From Paenibacillus antri (GTDB taxonomy: Bacteria; Bacillota; Bacilli; Paenibacillales; YIM-B00363): a stretch of DNA of 64,000 nucleotides. Location of the stretch: NCBI RefSeq assembly GCF_005765165.1, contig NZ_VCIW01000005.1, positions 124,001 to 188,000 of the forward strand, written 5' to 3'. Below the pieces are notes generated by a model. It was given only the letters and a program-made list of their open reading frames with translations, did not search any database and was not told where the DNA came from. This document shows, in pieces, positions 34,458-43,627 of this stretch (its first letter is position 1; the number at the start of each line of letters is the position of its first letter). A program made the position numbers and the translations under genes.

Positions 34458-35333
34458 ATGCATTCCGTGAAAACCGCCAAGTTGTCGACGACCGTTCAGC
34501 GGAGCCGGTCTTCCGATCGGTCCGCGGCGCAGATCGCATCCTATTCGATCTTGTCGTTATTAGTATTCTTAACGCTCGTTCCGATTTTCTTCATGCTGTT
34601 CAGCTCGCTGAAGAGCAACGCGCAAATCTTGGGCAACTTCTGGGCGCTGCCCGCGCCGCCGCAATGGGGCAATTACGGCGAAGCGTTCGGGGCGATCTGG
34701 CGTTACGTCGTCAATACGGTCGTTTATGCGGTCGCAGGCAGTACGCTCGTCTGTTTGCTCTCCTCCGTGTCGGGGTACATCTTCGCCAAGAAGACGTTCC
34801 CCGGCAAGGAGACGTTGTTCATGATGATGCTCGCCATGATGATGATTCCCGGCGTGCTCACGTTAATCCCGTCCTATGTGCTGTATAACAGCCTCGGCTT
34901 GACGAACACGCCGTGGGTCATTATCGTCGCGGCCGCCGCGGGCGGGCAAATTTTCGGAACGTTCTTATGCCGAAGCTTTATGTCCGGTGTGCCGAACGAG
35001 CTGTTCGAAGCGGCGAGAATCGACGGGGCGCATGAAATCACCGTGTTTACGAGAATCGTCCTGCCGTTGTCGGTGCCGATCCTGGCCACGTTGTTCATCA
35101 TGCAGTCGGTCGGCGTCTATAACGACTACATCTGGCCGCTGCTTACGATTCGAGACAGCAGCATCCAGGTGATCGGCGTCGGGCTGACCGTGTTCGAAAA
35201 TCAATTCGGCATTACGAATATGGGGGTGCAGTTCGCGGCTTATGCGTTGTCGTCGGTGCCGCTGGTGCTCATTTTCGCCTTCGGCATGAAATATTACATC
35301 CAAGGGATGACCCAAGGCGCTTTGAAAATGTAG
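34458..35333 (+). CDS. Sugar ABC permease (MalG type)
   Basis: This 291-residue protein has six hydrophobic helices and the EAA-type loop ELFEAARIDGAHEITVFTRIVLPLSVPIL that contacts the ATPase. PLFFMLFSSLK-like first helix context (VPIFFMLFSSLKSNAQIL) and the ending MTQGALKM are typical of the second permease of carbohydrate importers. It pairs with the propeller-permease upstream, separated by 15 bases with AAAGGAGGAG as RBS. It has no extra domain. Confidence 0.93.
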   Translation: MHSVKTAKLSTTVQRSRSSDRSAAQIASYSILSLLVFLTLVPIFFMLFSSLKSNAQILGNFWALPAPPQWGNYGEAFGAIWRYVVNTVVYAVAGSTLVCLLSSVSGYIFAKKTFPGKETLFMMMLAMMMIPGVLTLIPSYVLYNSLGLTNTPWVIIVAAAAGGQIFGTFLCRSFMSGVPNELFEAARIDGAHEITVFTRIVLPLSVPILATLFIMQSVGVYNDYIWPLLTIRDSSIQVIGVGLTVFENQFGITNMGVQFAAYALSSVPLVLIFAFGMKYYIQGMTQGALKM

Positions 35334-35360
35334 ATGAACCCAAGGGAGGATTCGTAATTT

Positions 35361-38300
35361 ATGAACCGAACCGCAAAATGGACGGCCGGGTGTATCGCCT
35401 GGCTGTTGATTTGCCATGCCTTCTTAGCGTCCTTCGCCGTCGCGGCGCCCTACGATCCAGGGCTTACGCCCTCTCCGAACGTGTCGAACGGCACGGCGGT
35501 GTATCCCGCGAAAATCATTAACGACTTCAATACGGCCGCCGACGTGGCGACCTGGTCCGCCGGCGAAAATACGAGGAGCGTAAACTTCGTTACGGGCATC
35601 TTGAACGGTCCCGGCAGCGTATACGAAGGGACCGGCGCGCTCGAGCAGCAGCCGGAGCGAGTGAAGGTGTACGCGTGGCGCACGATTTACCGCGACTTCG
35701 CGACGCCGCTCGACCTGTCCGACTCCCGTTACTTGGCGTTCGCCGCCAACAGCTGGGGCTGGCAGCCGGTAGAATATGTGCTGCGTATCCGTCTGCACGG
35801 CGCGGACGGCGTGAACGAGTCGATCGCTCATATTCGGCCGGACAGCTGGAGAACCGTATTCGTGGACGTCTCGAATTGGTCGGGCCGCGGGGCGATCTCC
35901 AAGATGGAAATTTCGTTCATGCAAAACTTCGATCTCGAAGGGGTGCCGCCGGGAGCGCCCGGATACGATTATTGGGACGGCCGGTTCCAGATCGATCATA
36001 TTTCGGCGACGAACGTGCTCGATATGCGATTCTCGAAGGCGGGCGATCCCGAAGGGTTCACGGCGGCGGAAGGCGCCGTGACGGTCGACGCGGGGGCGCT
36101 GCAATGGACGGTCGCCGGGGCGGGCGATGCGTTGACGTCGGGGTCGTTCGCGCTGTCGATCGCGGAGCGCAACGCGATCGCGTTGACGCTCGCGAACGGA
36201 ACGCCCGCATCGCAGTTGAAGGTATCGTGGACGACCGCGGAGGATCCGGTCTGGGACGAGGAGAAGTCGAAGACGTTCGAGGTGGATCCGTCGTCCGGGA
36301 TGAAGGCGTACGACTTCAATATGTCCGATAAGCTGAACTGGGGCGGCACGCTTCAGGCGTTCCGCATCCAACCGGTGCTGGAGGAAGGAGAAGGGGGCGT
36401 CATTCGATTGGACGAAGCGGAGTTCAAGATTTTGCCGCCGCTGCCGCCGGAGACGATCGGCGAGCTGGCGCAGCCGGTCATCGGCGGCGACGGCAGCGTC
36501 GTCGTCGCGGGAACGATCACGTCCGCTTCGGTCGAGATCGATCCGCAAGCTCGATTAGCGCTCTACGAGCTGCCTACCTATTCCGATCCGTTCGATCCGG
36601 CGACGGAGCGCGTCAAGCTCGGCGAACAGCCGGCGGCGGCGAGTTTCTCGTTCGCGTTCCCGCTGCAGGACGGAAGCCGCAGCCGCTTATACTCCAAGTT
36701 CGCCGTCGCGCTGGAGACGGACGACGCGACGCTCTGGGTCGATGCGCCGCAATACATCGCGAACCCGCAGTCGCTCGCCGCGAATACGTATCCGTTCCCG
36801 GAGGCGAAGAGCAAGAAGGGGCTGCAGGTGCAGTATACGGACGACGCCGAGGAGCTCGGCATCAGCCACGCCGCCTTGAACGTCGCTTACGATCAGATGC
36901 TGTACTTAACCGACAGTCAACCGGCCAATACGATTCCGTATGAATTCCAAGGCAAGACGTATTACTTCAAGAAGAACGTCGTCGAGAATCTCGATCTGCA
37001 AATCAAGAGCCTGTCCGATAACGACAATATCGTCTCGCTCATCCTGATCATGTACCGGAATCTCGATCCGAATACGCCGAACCATATTCTGATCCATCCG
37101 GATTCGGAGCCGGGCGGCACCGTCTACGCCGTGAACACGAAGACGGCGGAGGGCGTCGGGTATTACGGCGCGATCACGAGCTTCTTGGCGGAGCGTTATA
37201 CGCGCGCGGACGAAGCGTACGGACGCGCGGTGAACTATATCGTCGGCAACGAGATCGGCCAAAACAAAGTTTGGAACAACATGGGGCCGAAGCTCATTCA
37301 CGAATACGTGGAGGACTACGCGCGTACGCTGCGGCTGACCGATACGATCATTCGAAGCCACTACGACAAGGCGCGCGCGTACGTCTCCTTGGATCACTTC
37401 TGGGACGAAAATCTGCCTTCGGATTCGCTCTGGAAGTACGACAACAAGAACATCGTCGACTTGCTGACCGAGCACCTGAAGACGAACGGCGACATTCCGT
37501 GGAACATGGCGTTCCATCCGTATCCGGAAAACTTGTTCAACCCGAAGTTCTGGGAAGACGCCACGGCGACGTTCGATTTCAATACGCAGCGCATTACGTT
37601 CAAGAACTTGTCCGTCCTTGTGGATTACTTGCGGCAGCCGGATTATTTATACGAAGGCGAGATGCGGCGCATCATCTTGTCGGAACAGGGCTTCCACAGC
37701 CTCGACAATTCCGAGCAGGCGCAGAAAATCCAAGCGGCCGCCTATGCGTACGCTTACTACATCGTCGAATTCCTGGACGGCATCGATTCGTTCATTCTGC
37801 ACCGCCACGTCGACCACGCCTTCGAAGGCGGCCTGAATTTGGGCTTATGGACGAATTTGCCGGGCGAGACGGCGACGCCCGATCAGAAGAAATTGGCGTA
37901 TCACGTGTTCCGCGATATCGATACGGCGAAGTCGCTCGAGGCGACGAGCTTCGCGCTCGACGTGATCGGCATCGACTCGTGGGAAGCCGCGATTCCGGGC
38001 TTCGATCCGGCGAAGCTGAACGACCGCGTCGCGCCGGCGTACGCGCCGGCCGGATTGAACGGCCCGTCGCAAGGTTTTGACCCGAAGGCGGTTCGGATTT
38101 CTACGTTCGAAAACGGGACCGACGGCTGGACGTTCGCCGACAACAGCAACGGCGTATCCAGCGTGTCGGGAGACGCGTACGAAGGGACGTCGGCGTTGCG
38201 GGTGACGTTCAGCGCGCTGTCCAAGATGTGGCGCGGCGCGGACTTGAAGCTGGCGTCGCCGGTCGATCTCTCGAATACGCCGGTGCTCAAGTTGGCGCTC

Positions 38301-39368
38301 AAAGTGCCGGGACCGCTGCCGGATCGGACGCACTATGCGAAGGTGAAGGTATACAGCGGATCTACGAGCGCGGAAGCGATCGTAGCCTTGCCGAATCCGG
38401 GCGAATGGCAATCGATCGCGGCCGACTTCCGCGACTTCCAAGGCATCGGCGCGGTGGATCGGATCAAGGTATGGATGTCTTCGCCGGCGACGACGAACTG
38501 GAACGGCTCGTTCCTGATCGACGACGTGTCGTTCGAGCGGAAGGGCGAGACGAGGGAGTCCGTCGCGAATCTCGATATTTCCGCGCGTCTCTTGGCGGAC
38601 CCGCTCGGGGTCGGATCGAACATCGAAGTGACCGTTACGAATTACGACGATAAGAAGCTGTCGGGCGAAATCGCGGTGACGTCCGAGCACGCGACCTTCT
38701 CGCTTTCGGCCTTGGACGCGAATCACGTGTTGCCCGGGGAGTCGAAGACGTTCCTGCTGTCGGTCGTCGACTTCGCGCCGCCGCCCGCCGGCGGAAACGT
38801 GACGATGACGTTCACGTATCGGGAGACGGCGATAACGAAGACGATCGGCGCGGTGAAGCCGAACGGGGAAGACCAAGTGCCGAGTAACGTCGAGCTGCTG
38901 TACAACTTCGAAACCGGCTTGCAAGGCTGGGAAGCGGTCGACAATCTGGCCGGGCTCCGGACCGTAGAGACGTTCCCGAACGGCCCGACGAAGCCGATCC
39001 TCGGCAGCTATGCGCTGAACGCCAGATCCGCCGTCGCCGCGGCGACGGCATGGAAGACGGCGAAGGTTGCCCCGGAGACGGCGATCGACATGAGCGAAGC
39101 GCATACGTTCTTCTATCATATCGATTCGTACGGCGGCGTTCCGAACGCCACCTATGAGACGCGAGTCGTCTTGACCGGCGCCGACGGCACGACGCTGCAG
39201 TCTGCGCAGGCGATGCAGGCGGATCGATGGAATCGCATCGCGGTGGACGTCAGCGGCTGGGCCGGTCGAAGCGAAGTGACTTCGATCGAGATCGGCTTCC
39301 GCGCCGTAGGCAACGATCTGGCATGGAATCCCGAAATTCAATACGATTACATCGGCTTCGAAAAATAA
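35361..39368 (+). CDS. Secreted multidomain glycoside hydrolase-like protein (DUF5722 type)
   Basis: The 1335-residue protein has a signal peptide (about 1-29), a beta-sandwich module near the N-terminus (about 45-215), further beta regions, a TIM-barrel-like core (about 485-870) of the DUF5722 type, and at least two C-terminal carbohydrate-binding-like modules (about 910-1065 and 1175-1335), each with FENGTDGW/FETGLQGW and DxSxWxGR-like ends. In the barrel, E631 (IVGNEIGQ) and E775 (ILSEQGFH) are placed like the acid/base and nucleophile of clan GH-A. It probably cuts the outer polysaccharide and supplies the transporter. No sortase or S-layer anchor is visible. RBS GGGAGGA. Confidence 0.82.
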   Translation: MNRTAKWTAGCIAWLLICHAFLASFAVAAPYDPGLTPSPNVSNGTAVYPAKIINDFNTAADVATWSAGENTRSVNFVTGILNGPGSVYEGTGALEQQPERVKVYAWRTIYRDFATPLDLSDSRYLAFAANSWGWQPVEYVLRIRLHGADGVNESIAHIRPDSWRTVFVDVSNWSGRGAISKMEISFMQNFDLEGVPPGAPGYDYWDGRFQIDHISATNVLDMRFSKAGDPEGFTAAEGAVTVDAGALQWTVAGAGDALTSGSFALSIAERNAIALTLANGTPASQLKVSWTTAEDPVWDEEKSKTFEVDPSSGMKAYDFNMSDKLNWGGTLQAFRIQPVLEEGEGGVIRLDEAEFKILPPLPPETIGELAQPVIGGDGSVVVAGTITSASVEIDPQARLALYELPTYSDPFDPATERVKLGEQPAAASFSFAFPLQDGSRSRLYSKFAVALETDDATLWVDAPQYIANPQSLAANTYPFPEAKSKKGLQVQYTDDAEELGISHAALNVAYDQMLYLTDSQPANTIPYEFQGKTYYFKKNVVENLDLQIKSLSDNDNIVSLILIMYRNLDPNTPNHILIHPDSEPGGTVYAVNTKTAEGVGYYGAITSFLAERYTRADEAYGRAVNYIVGNEIGQNKVWNNMGPKLIHEYVEDYARTLRLTDTIIRSHYDKARAYVSLDHFWDENLPSDSLWKYDNKNIVDLLTEHLKTNGDIPWNMAFHPYPENLFNPKFWEDATATFDFNTQRITFKNLSVLVDYLRQPDYLYEGEMRRIILSEQGFHSLDNSEQAQKIQAAAYAYAYYIVEFLDGIDSFILHRHVDHAFEGGLNLGLWTNLPGETATPDQKKLAYHVFRDIDTAKSLEATSFALDVIGIDSWEAAIPGFDPAKLNDRVAPAYAPAGLNGPSQGFDPKAVRISTFENGTDGWTFADNSNGVSSVSGDAYEGTSALRVTFSALSKMWRGADLKLASPVDLSNTPVLKLALKVPGPLPDRTHYAKVKVYSGSTSAEAIVALPNPGEWQSIAADFRDFQGIGAVDRIKVWMSSPATTNWNGSFLIDDVSFERKGETRESVANLDISARLLADPLGVGSNIEVTVTNYDDKKLSGEIAVTSEHATFSLSALDANHVLPGESKTFLLSVVDFAPPPAGGNVTMTFTYRETAITKTIGAVKPNGEDQVPSNVELLYNFETGLQGWEAVDNLAGLRTVETFPNGPTKPILGSYALNARSAVAAATAWKTAKVAPETAIDMSEAHTFFYHIDSYGGVPNATYETRVVLTGADGTTLQSAQAMQADRWNRIAVDVSGWAGRSEVTSIEIGFRAVGNDLAWNPEIQYDYIGFEK

Positions 39369-39381
39369 TAGTCGATCGAAA

Positions 39382-39537
39382 AGGGCTGTCCCAAAAGTCG
39401 TAAAATGACTTAGGGGCGGCTCCTTCTTTTTACAATCATGCTCCTAGCGGGAGGGGGTACGGGTTCCGGCCGCCACTGAACGTCGTGCAGGGGGATGGCT
39501 ACCCGTTAGTAGATTTTACCCACTTTTGGGGCAGTCC
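39382..39537. mobile_element. MITE-like element with IS1182-like ends
   Basis: A 156-bp non-coding block is bounded by imperfect inverted repeats of about 26 bp: GGGCTGTCCCAAAAGTCG at the left and, on the opposite strand, GGACTGCCCCAAAAGTGG at the right, both continuing into TAAAAT. Such ends are common to IS1182-type transposons. No transposase is present. The arms followed by TTTTTT also make a strong hairpin that may stop transcription from the long upstream gene. Confidence 0.65.
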
Positions 39538-39641
39538 TTTTTTGAATAAGAGATTGTGAAAGTCGTCACATACTTCGCTCGCTTTTGCCGGTATGATGAA
39601 CCTGAGCGACGAAGAAAATTTGTTTCCGGGGGGATATCAAC

Positions 39642-40166
39642 ATGAAATGGTTCAGAGGGTTGTTGGTCGGCGGCCTCGTTATCGCCGTCTTATCCGGCTG
39701 CGGGACCAAAGAGGAAACCGCGGTTCCGGCGACGGAACCGACGGATGCGGCGACATCGGCGTCGATCGTTAACGATGCGGCTGCGTTCACGAACGCGGTC
39801 GGAGAGAAGGGGACGTGGATCATCGCCATTCTTAACGACGTCGCGGTCGATCAAGAAGTAGTAGTGGCGGGCGAATTCCGGGATAAGGGCGCCGCGGACG
39901 GCGAAATATACCGGAAGATCGCGTTGTACGCGCAAGACGCGGACCACAATATTACGGCGTCGTACACGTTGACGGTTCCGAAGCTGACGGTGAAGAGCGA
40001 GAACCTTCGCGTGCAAGGCGGAACGATTCAGGGCGACGTCGTCGTGGAAGCGGCCGGCTTCCATCTGCACGAGACGGCGACGATCGACGGAAGCCTGTCG
40101 TTCGCGAACGATAACGCGAAGGCAACCGCGAAGATCGACGGGAACGTGACGGGTACGCAAGAGTAA
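39642..40166 (+). CDS. Lipoprotein with beta-helix-like C-terminus
   Basis: The 174-residue protein has a signal peptide with lipobox VLSGC and a Thr/Glu-rich linker. The second half has short repeated strands (LTVPKLTVKSENLRVQGGTIQGDVVVEAAGFHLHETATIDGSLSF) that look like a small right-handed beta-helix, as in bactofilin-like or polymer-forming proteins. I do not recognise the family. RBS GGGGGGA is present and a terminator follows, so the gene stands alone between the MITE and the zinc region. Confidence 0.8.
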   Translation: MKWFRGLLVGGLVIAVLSGCGTKEETAVPATEPTDAATSASIVNDAAAFTNAVGEKGTWIIAILNDVAVDQEVVVAGEFRDKGAADGEIYRKIALYAQDADHNITASYTLTVPKLTVKSENLRVQGGTIQGDVVVEAAGFHLHETATIDGSLSFANDNAKATAKIDGNVTGTQE

Positions 40167-40223
40167 GGTCGTCGGGCAACCAGTCGGACGGGAATCATCG
40201 GTAAGATCGAACAATGAGAAAAG

Positions 40224-40259
40224 CCAGCGGTGCAATTCAGTTGCGCCGTTGGTTTTTTT
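40224..40259 (+). terminator. Terminator after the beta-helix lipoprotein
   Basis: CCAGCGGTGCAA and TTGCGCCGTTGG pair with minor wobble around TTCA, followed by seven T. Confidence 0.82.
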
Positions 40260-40287
40260 CGCGAAAAAATGCGCTCATTCGTGTAAA

Positions 40288-40361
40288 TCGTTAATATTAC
40301 TATTTACATTAAGGATATCAAGCGTTACAATCGACATCGTGGTTAATCGTAATTATTACAG
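40288..40361 (+). promoter_or_regulatory. Promoter with two Zur-like boxes
   Basis: TTTACA (40303-40308), 17 bases and TACAAT (40326-40331) form a promoter. TCGTAATTATTACAG (40347-40361) matches the Bacillus Zur consensus TCGTAATNATTACGA at all but the last two positions, and TCGTTAATATTACTA (40288-40302) matches at 11 of 14 defined positions. One box lies beside the -35 and the other near +10, so zinc-loaded Zur should block transcription. Confidence 0.7.
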
Positions 40362-40383
40362 ATAAGGAGGACGAGAATCCGTC

Positions 40384-41589
40384 ATGAATCCGAAGGAACA
40401 ACGCATTCCCGTCACCGTGCTAAGCGGTTATTTGGGCTCGGGCAAGACGACGCTGTTAAACCATGTATTGAACAACCGCGAGGGGTTGAAGGTAGCGGTC
40501 ATCGTCAACGACATGAGCGAGGTCAATATCGACGCGGCTCTCGTCGGCCGGGAGACGCAGTTGTCGCGAACCGAAGAGAAGCTGGTCGAGATGTCGAACG
40601 GCTGCATCTGCTGCACCCTTCGGGACGATCTCCTCCGGGAGGTCGAGCGTCTCGCGACGGAAGGAAGGTTCGATTATATTTTGATCGAATCGACCGGGAT
40701 CGGCGAGCCGGTTCCGGTCGCGCAGACGTTCTCCTACGCGGACGAACAATCCGGCATCGATCTTTCCCGCTTCGCCAAGCTCGATTGCATGGTAACGGTC
40801 GTGGACGCGTACCGGTTCTGGCACGATTTCGCTTCGGGCGACAGCTTGTTGGAGCGTAATCAAGCCGCGGGGGAAGACGATACGCGATCGGTCGTAGACT
40901 TGTTGATCGATCAGATCGAATTTTGCGACGTGCTCGTTCTGAACAAGTGCGATTTGGTCGGGGACGAGGAACTGAATCAGCTGGAGAGGGTACTCCGTAC
41001 GCTGCAGCCCGCCGCCCGCGTCATCCGGGCCGTCAATGGCCGAATCCCGCCGTCGTCCATCCTGAACACGGGGTTGTTCGACTTCGAAGAAGCGAGTCGG
41101 TCCGCAGGCTGGATCCGGGAGCTTCGGCGACCGGCGCATACGCCGGAGACGGAGGAGTACGGAATCGGCTCCATCGTCTATCGTAGACGCCGGCCGTTCC
41201 ATCCGGAGCGATTGCTGCGATGGTTGGAAGAATGGCCGGAAGACGTCGTCCGGGCCAAGGGAATCGTCTGGCTCGCCAGCCGCAACGGCATCGCCGGGAT
41301 GATCAGTCAAGCGGGGCCGTCCATTCAGTTCGGTCCGTCCGGACATTGGATCGCCTCCTTGCCCGACGAAGAACGGATTGCGCTCCGCGCGGATCAACCG
41401 GAACTGTTCGAAACTTGGGACGACGTTCATGGCGACCGGCAAACCGAGCTCGTCCTTATCGGCATCGACATGGATCGAGAAGCGATCGAGGTCGAATTGG
41501 ACGGCTGCCTGCTGACGGACGAAGAGATGGCGTTGCCCGACTGGAGCGCGTTGCCCGACCCGCTGCCCGCATGGGCGGTCGCCGAATGA
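40384..41589 (+). CDS. CobW/COG0523-family GTPase, zinc metallochaperone type
   Basis: The 401-residue protein has the P-loop GYLGSGKTT, a switch region with ESTGIGEP, the metal-binding GCICC motif, the NKCD guanine motif and a C-terminal CobW domain. COG0523 proteins deliver metals to client enzymes; YciC/ZagA of B. subtilis is repressed by Zur and works in zinc starvation. Here Zur-like boxes precede the gene, so zinc rather than cobalt is the likely metal. There is no His-rich tail. It heads an operon with a siderophore-type transporter. Confidence 0.9.
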   Translation: MNPKEQRIPVTVLSGYLGSGKTTLLNHVLNNREGLKVAVIVNDMSEVNIDAALVGRETQLSRTEEKLVEMSNGCICCTLRDDLLREVERLATEGRFDYILIESTGIGEPVPVAQTFSYADEQSGIDLSRFAKLDCMVTVVDAYRFWHDFASGDSLLERNQAAGEDDTRSVVDLLIDQIEFCDVLVLNKCDLVGDEELNQLERVLRTLQPAARVIRAVNGRIPPSSILNTGLFDFEEASRSAGWIRELRRPAHTPETEEYGIGSIVYRRRRPFHPERLLRWLEEWPEDVVRAKGIVWLASRNGIAGMISQAGPSIQFGPSGHWIASLPDEERIALRADQPELFETWDDVHGDRQTELVLIGIDMDREAIEVELDGCLLTDEEMALPDWSALPDPLPAWAVAE

Positions 41590-41634
41590 CGCATATCGAA
41601 TTACGCTGGAATCCATACATACGGAGGTAGACCC

Positions 41635-42606
41635 ATGAAGAAATTTACGGTTCGAGGAGGAATGACGATCGCCGTGCTGGCGGTCGTTCTTTCCGCCTGC
41701 GGGAACGGTCTCGCCGTGCAAAGCGAGCCGCCGAGCGGGAGCTTATCCATCGTCGACGATACAGGAGAGACGCTAACGTTCGCGAAGCCGGTCGAGCGAA
41801 TCGCGTGTGTCGTCTCGCTCTGCATCGACTTGACGGCGGAGCTCGGCATGGAGCCGATCGCGATCGGGGAAGGCGGCGTCCGGACGATCGCCATGCAGCC
41901 GGAGTTTTACGGCGAGAAGGGACGAAGCTTCGCTTCGATCGGCGGCAGCTTCTTCGAGCCGAACGTAGAGGACCTCGTCGCGGCGAAGCCGGATCTGGTG
42001 ATCGGATTGGAGGGCGTGCACGACGCGATGAGGGAGGGGCTATCCGGGGTCGCGCCGATCCTGCTTGTCAACCCTGTCGGCTATTCCGAGTCGGTCGAGC
42101 TGCTCAAGGCGGTCGGTACCATTACCGGGCGGCCGAAAGAAGCGCAGACGTCTGCCGACGCGTTCCTCGCCAAGCTCGAAGAAGCGAAACGCAAGTCGCC
42201 GAAAGACCGGAAGGCGCTCATTATGTACGGCAGCGACGTGAATTTCGCGATCGTGACCGACAGCGGTCTCGGGGGGACGGTGTTACGGGAAATCGCGGTC
42301 TACCCTTGGAAGGTGAACGATCCGTCCGAAGATCCGTTCGGGGAAGGCGCGATTCCATATTCGTTGGAAAAGCTGTTGGCGGAAAACCCGGACGCGATCT
42401 TCGTCGAAAGTTATTCGTTCCAACCCGGGACGAAACAGCTGTCGGAGCAATTGTCGCAGCTTCCGCTGTGGAGGGAACTGAAAGCGGTCCAAGAAGGGAA
42501 GGTCGCGGAAGTTCGGTCCCCGATTTGGGGAGACGGGCGAGGCACGCGTTCGCTCGGCATCATGGTCGACGAAGCGATGGCGTTCCTGTACCCTGAGCTT
42601 CCCTAA
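41635..42606 (+). CDS. Metal-chelate ABC transporter binding lipoprotein (FecB/BtuF type)
   Basis: The 323-residue protein has a lipoprotein signal peptide (lipobox VLSAC) and the type III binding-protein fold with DDTGETLTFAKPVERI, PNVEDLVAAKPDLVIGLEG, a long backbone helix, and VNDPSEDPFGEGAIPYSLEKLLAENPDAIFV. This class binds iron-siderophores, cobalamin, haem or other metal chelates. The Zur-like control of the operon suggests a zinc chelate. It is followed by two FecCD permeases after 10 bases. GGAGGTAGA is the RBS. Confidence 0.9.
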   Translation: MKKFTVRGGMTIAVLAVVLSACGNGLAVQSEPPSGSLSIVDDTGETLTFAKPVERIACVVSLCIDLTAELGMEPIAIGEGGVRTIAMQPEFYGEKGRSFASIGGSFFEPNVEDLVAAKPDLVIGLEGVHDAMREGLSGVAPILLVNPVGYSESVELLKAVGTITGRPKEAQTSADAFLAKLEEAKRKSPKDRKALIMYGSDVNFAIVTDSGLGGTVLREIAVYPWKVNDPSEDPFGEGAIPYSLEKLLAENPDAIFVESYSFQPGTKQLSEQLSQLPLWRELKAVQEGKVAEVRSPIWGDGRGTRSLGIMVDEAMAFLYPELP

Positions 42607-42616
42607 GGGAATTGAC

Positions 42617-43627
42617 ATGGAACTTCGTGTTCTTCGTTCCGTACTTCTGACGATTCTGCTGATTCTCGTCGTTCTTGCCTCGTCGGCGGCGCAGGTTGCC
42701 TTAGGAACCCCCAACTTGACGTGGGGCGAGCTGCTCGGCATCGTCTTCCGGAGCGAGGGGGAACCGCTCGCGCGTACGATCGTCTTGGAGATGCGGCTGC
42801 CTCGGGCCGTGCTTGGCGTCTTCATCGGCGCGATGCTCGGAGCGGCAGGTACGCTTGTGCAAGGAGCGATGAACAACCGCTTGGCGGGACCTGAGCTGCT
42901 GGGCGTATCGTCCGGGGCGTCGCTCGCCATGGGGGCGATCGCGGTGCTGCAGCTTCCGGTATCCTGGCATGCGCAGCCGTTGTTCGCGTTGGCGGGAGGA
43001 CTGGCGGGGGGAGCATGCGTATTGCTTGCCGCAAGAGGCAGCCGCGGCGCGGTAAGCATGCTTCTCGTCGGGATGTCCGTATCCGCCATCCTGAACGGCA
43101 CGCTCATTCTCTTGATCGCGCTCGGTACGAGCAACGACGTGAATCTGCTTTACTTATACTTGCTCGGTTCGCTTGCCAATCGAAGCTGGGATCACGTCGA
43201 GCGAACCTTGCCGTGGTTCGCCGCGATGGCGCCGATGGCGTTCCTCTACCTCCGTACTTTGAATGTCATGCAGCTTGGCGACGACGTGGCTGCGGGTCTC
43301 GGCGTGAACGTCGAGCGGTCGCGTCATGCGATTCTAGCGCTGTGCACCGGACTCGTAGGGGTGACCGTAGCCCAGTGCGGCCCGATCGGGTTTATCTCGC
43401 TGCTTGCGCCGCATCTCGCAAGATCGATGCTCGGAACCAACGACGCCCGGATCGCGCTGCCGTTCTCGATGCTTTGCGGCGGCGCATTACTCGTCTCCGC
43501 GGATGCGGCGGCGCGTCTGCTGCTGTACCCGGCGGAAATTCCGGTCGGGGTCTGGACGACGCTGCTCGGGGGGAGCTGTTTCTTGATTCTCATGGTCCGG
43601 CGGCAAGGAGGAGTCCCGAATGGGTGA
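42617..43627 (+). CDS. FecCD-family ABC permease (first of a pair)
   Basis: A 336-residue membrane protein with about nine to ten hydrophobic helices and FecCD hallmarks: LRLPRAVLGVFIGAMLGAAGTLVQGAMNNRLAGPELLGVSSGA and the coupling segment with GLGVNVERSR. In the middle, GPIGFISLLAPHLARSMLG matches the family's conserved GxIxFxGLxxPHxxR, here with SLLAPHLAR. The gene overlaps the next permease gene by eight bases. It probably forms a heterodimer with it to import a metal chelate. Confidence 0.9.
   Translation: MELRVLRSVLLTILLILVVLASSAAQVALGTPNLTWGELLGIVFRSEGEPLARTIVLEMRLPRAVLGVFIGAMLGAAGTLVQGAMNNRLAGPELLGVSSGASLAMGAIAVLQLPVSWHAQPLFALAGGLAGGACVLLAARGSRGAVSMLLVGMSVSAILNGTLILLIALGTSNDVNLLYLYLLGSLANRSWDHVERTLPWFAAMAPMAFLYLRTLNVMQLGDDVAAGLGVNVERSRHAILALCTGLVGVTVAQCGPIGFISLLAPHLARSMLGTNDARIALPFSMLCGGALLVSADAAARLLLYPAEIPVGVWTTLLGGSCFLILMVRRQGGVPNG

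Noticed and set aside
33090-34463. A 457-residue minus-strand frame
   Set aside because: Antisense of the propeller-permease gene, with no membrane or enzyme motif.
37845-39341. A 498-residue minus-strand frame
   Set aside because: Antisense shadow of the large secreted enzyme gene, very Arg-rich, no recognisable domain.
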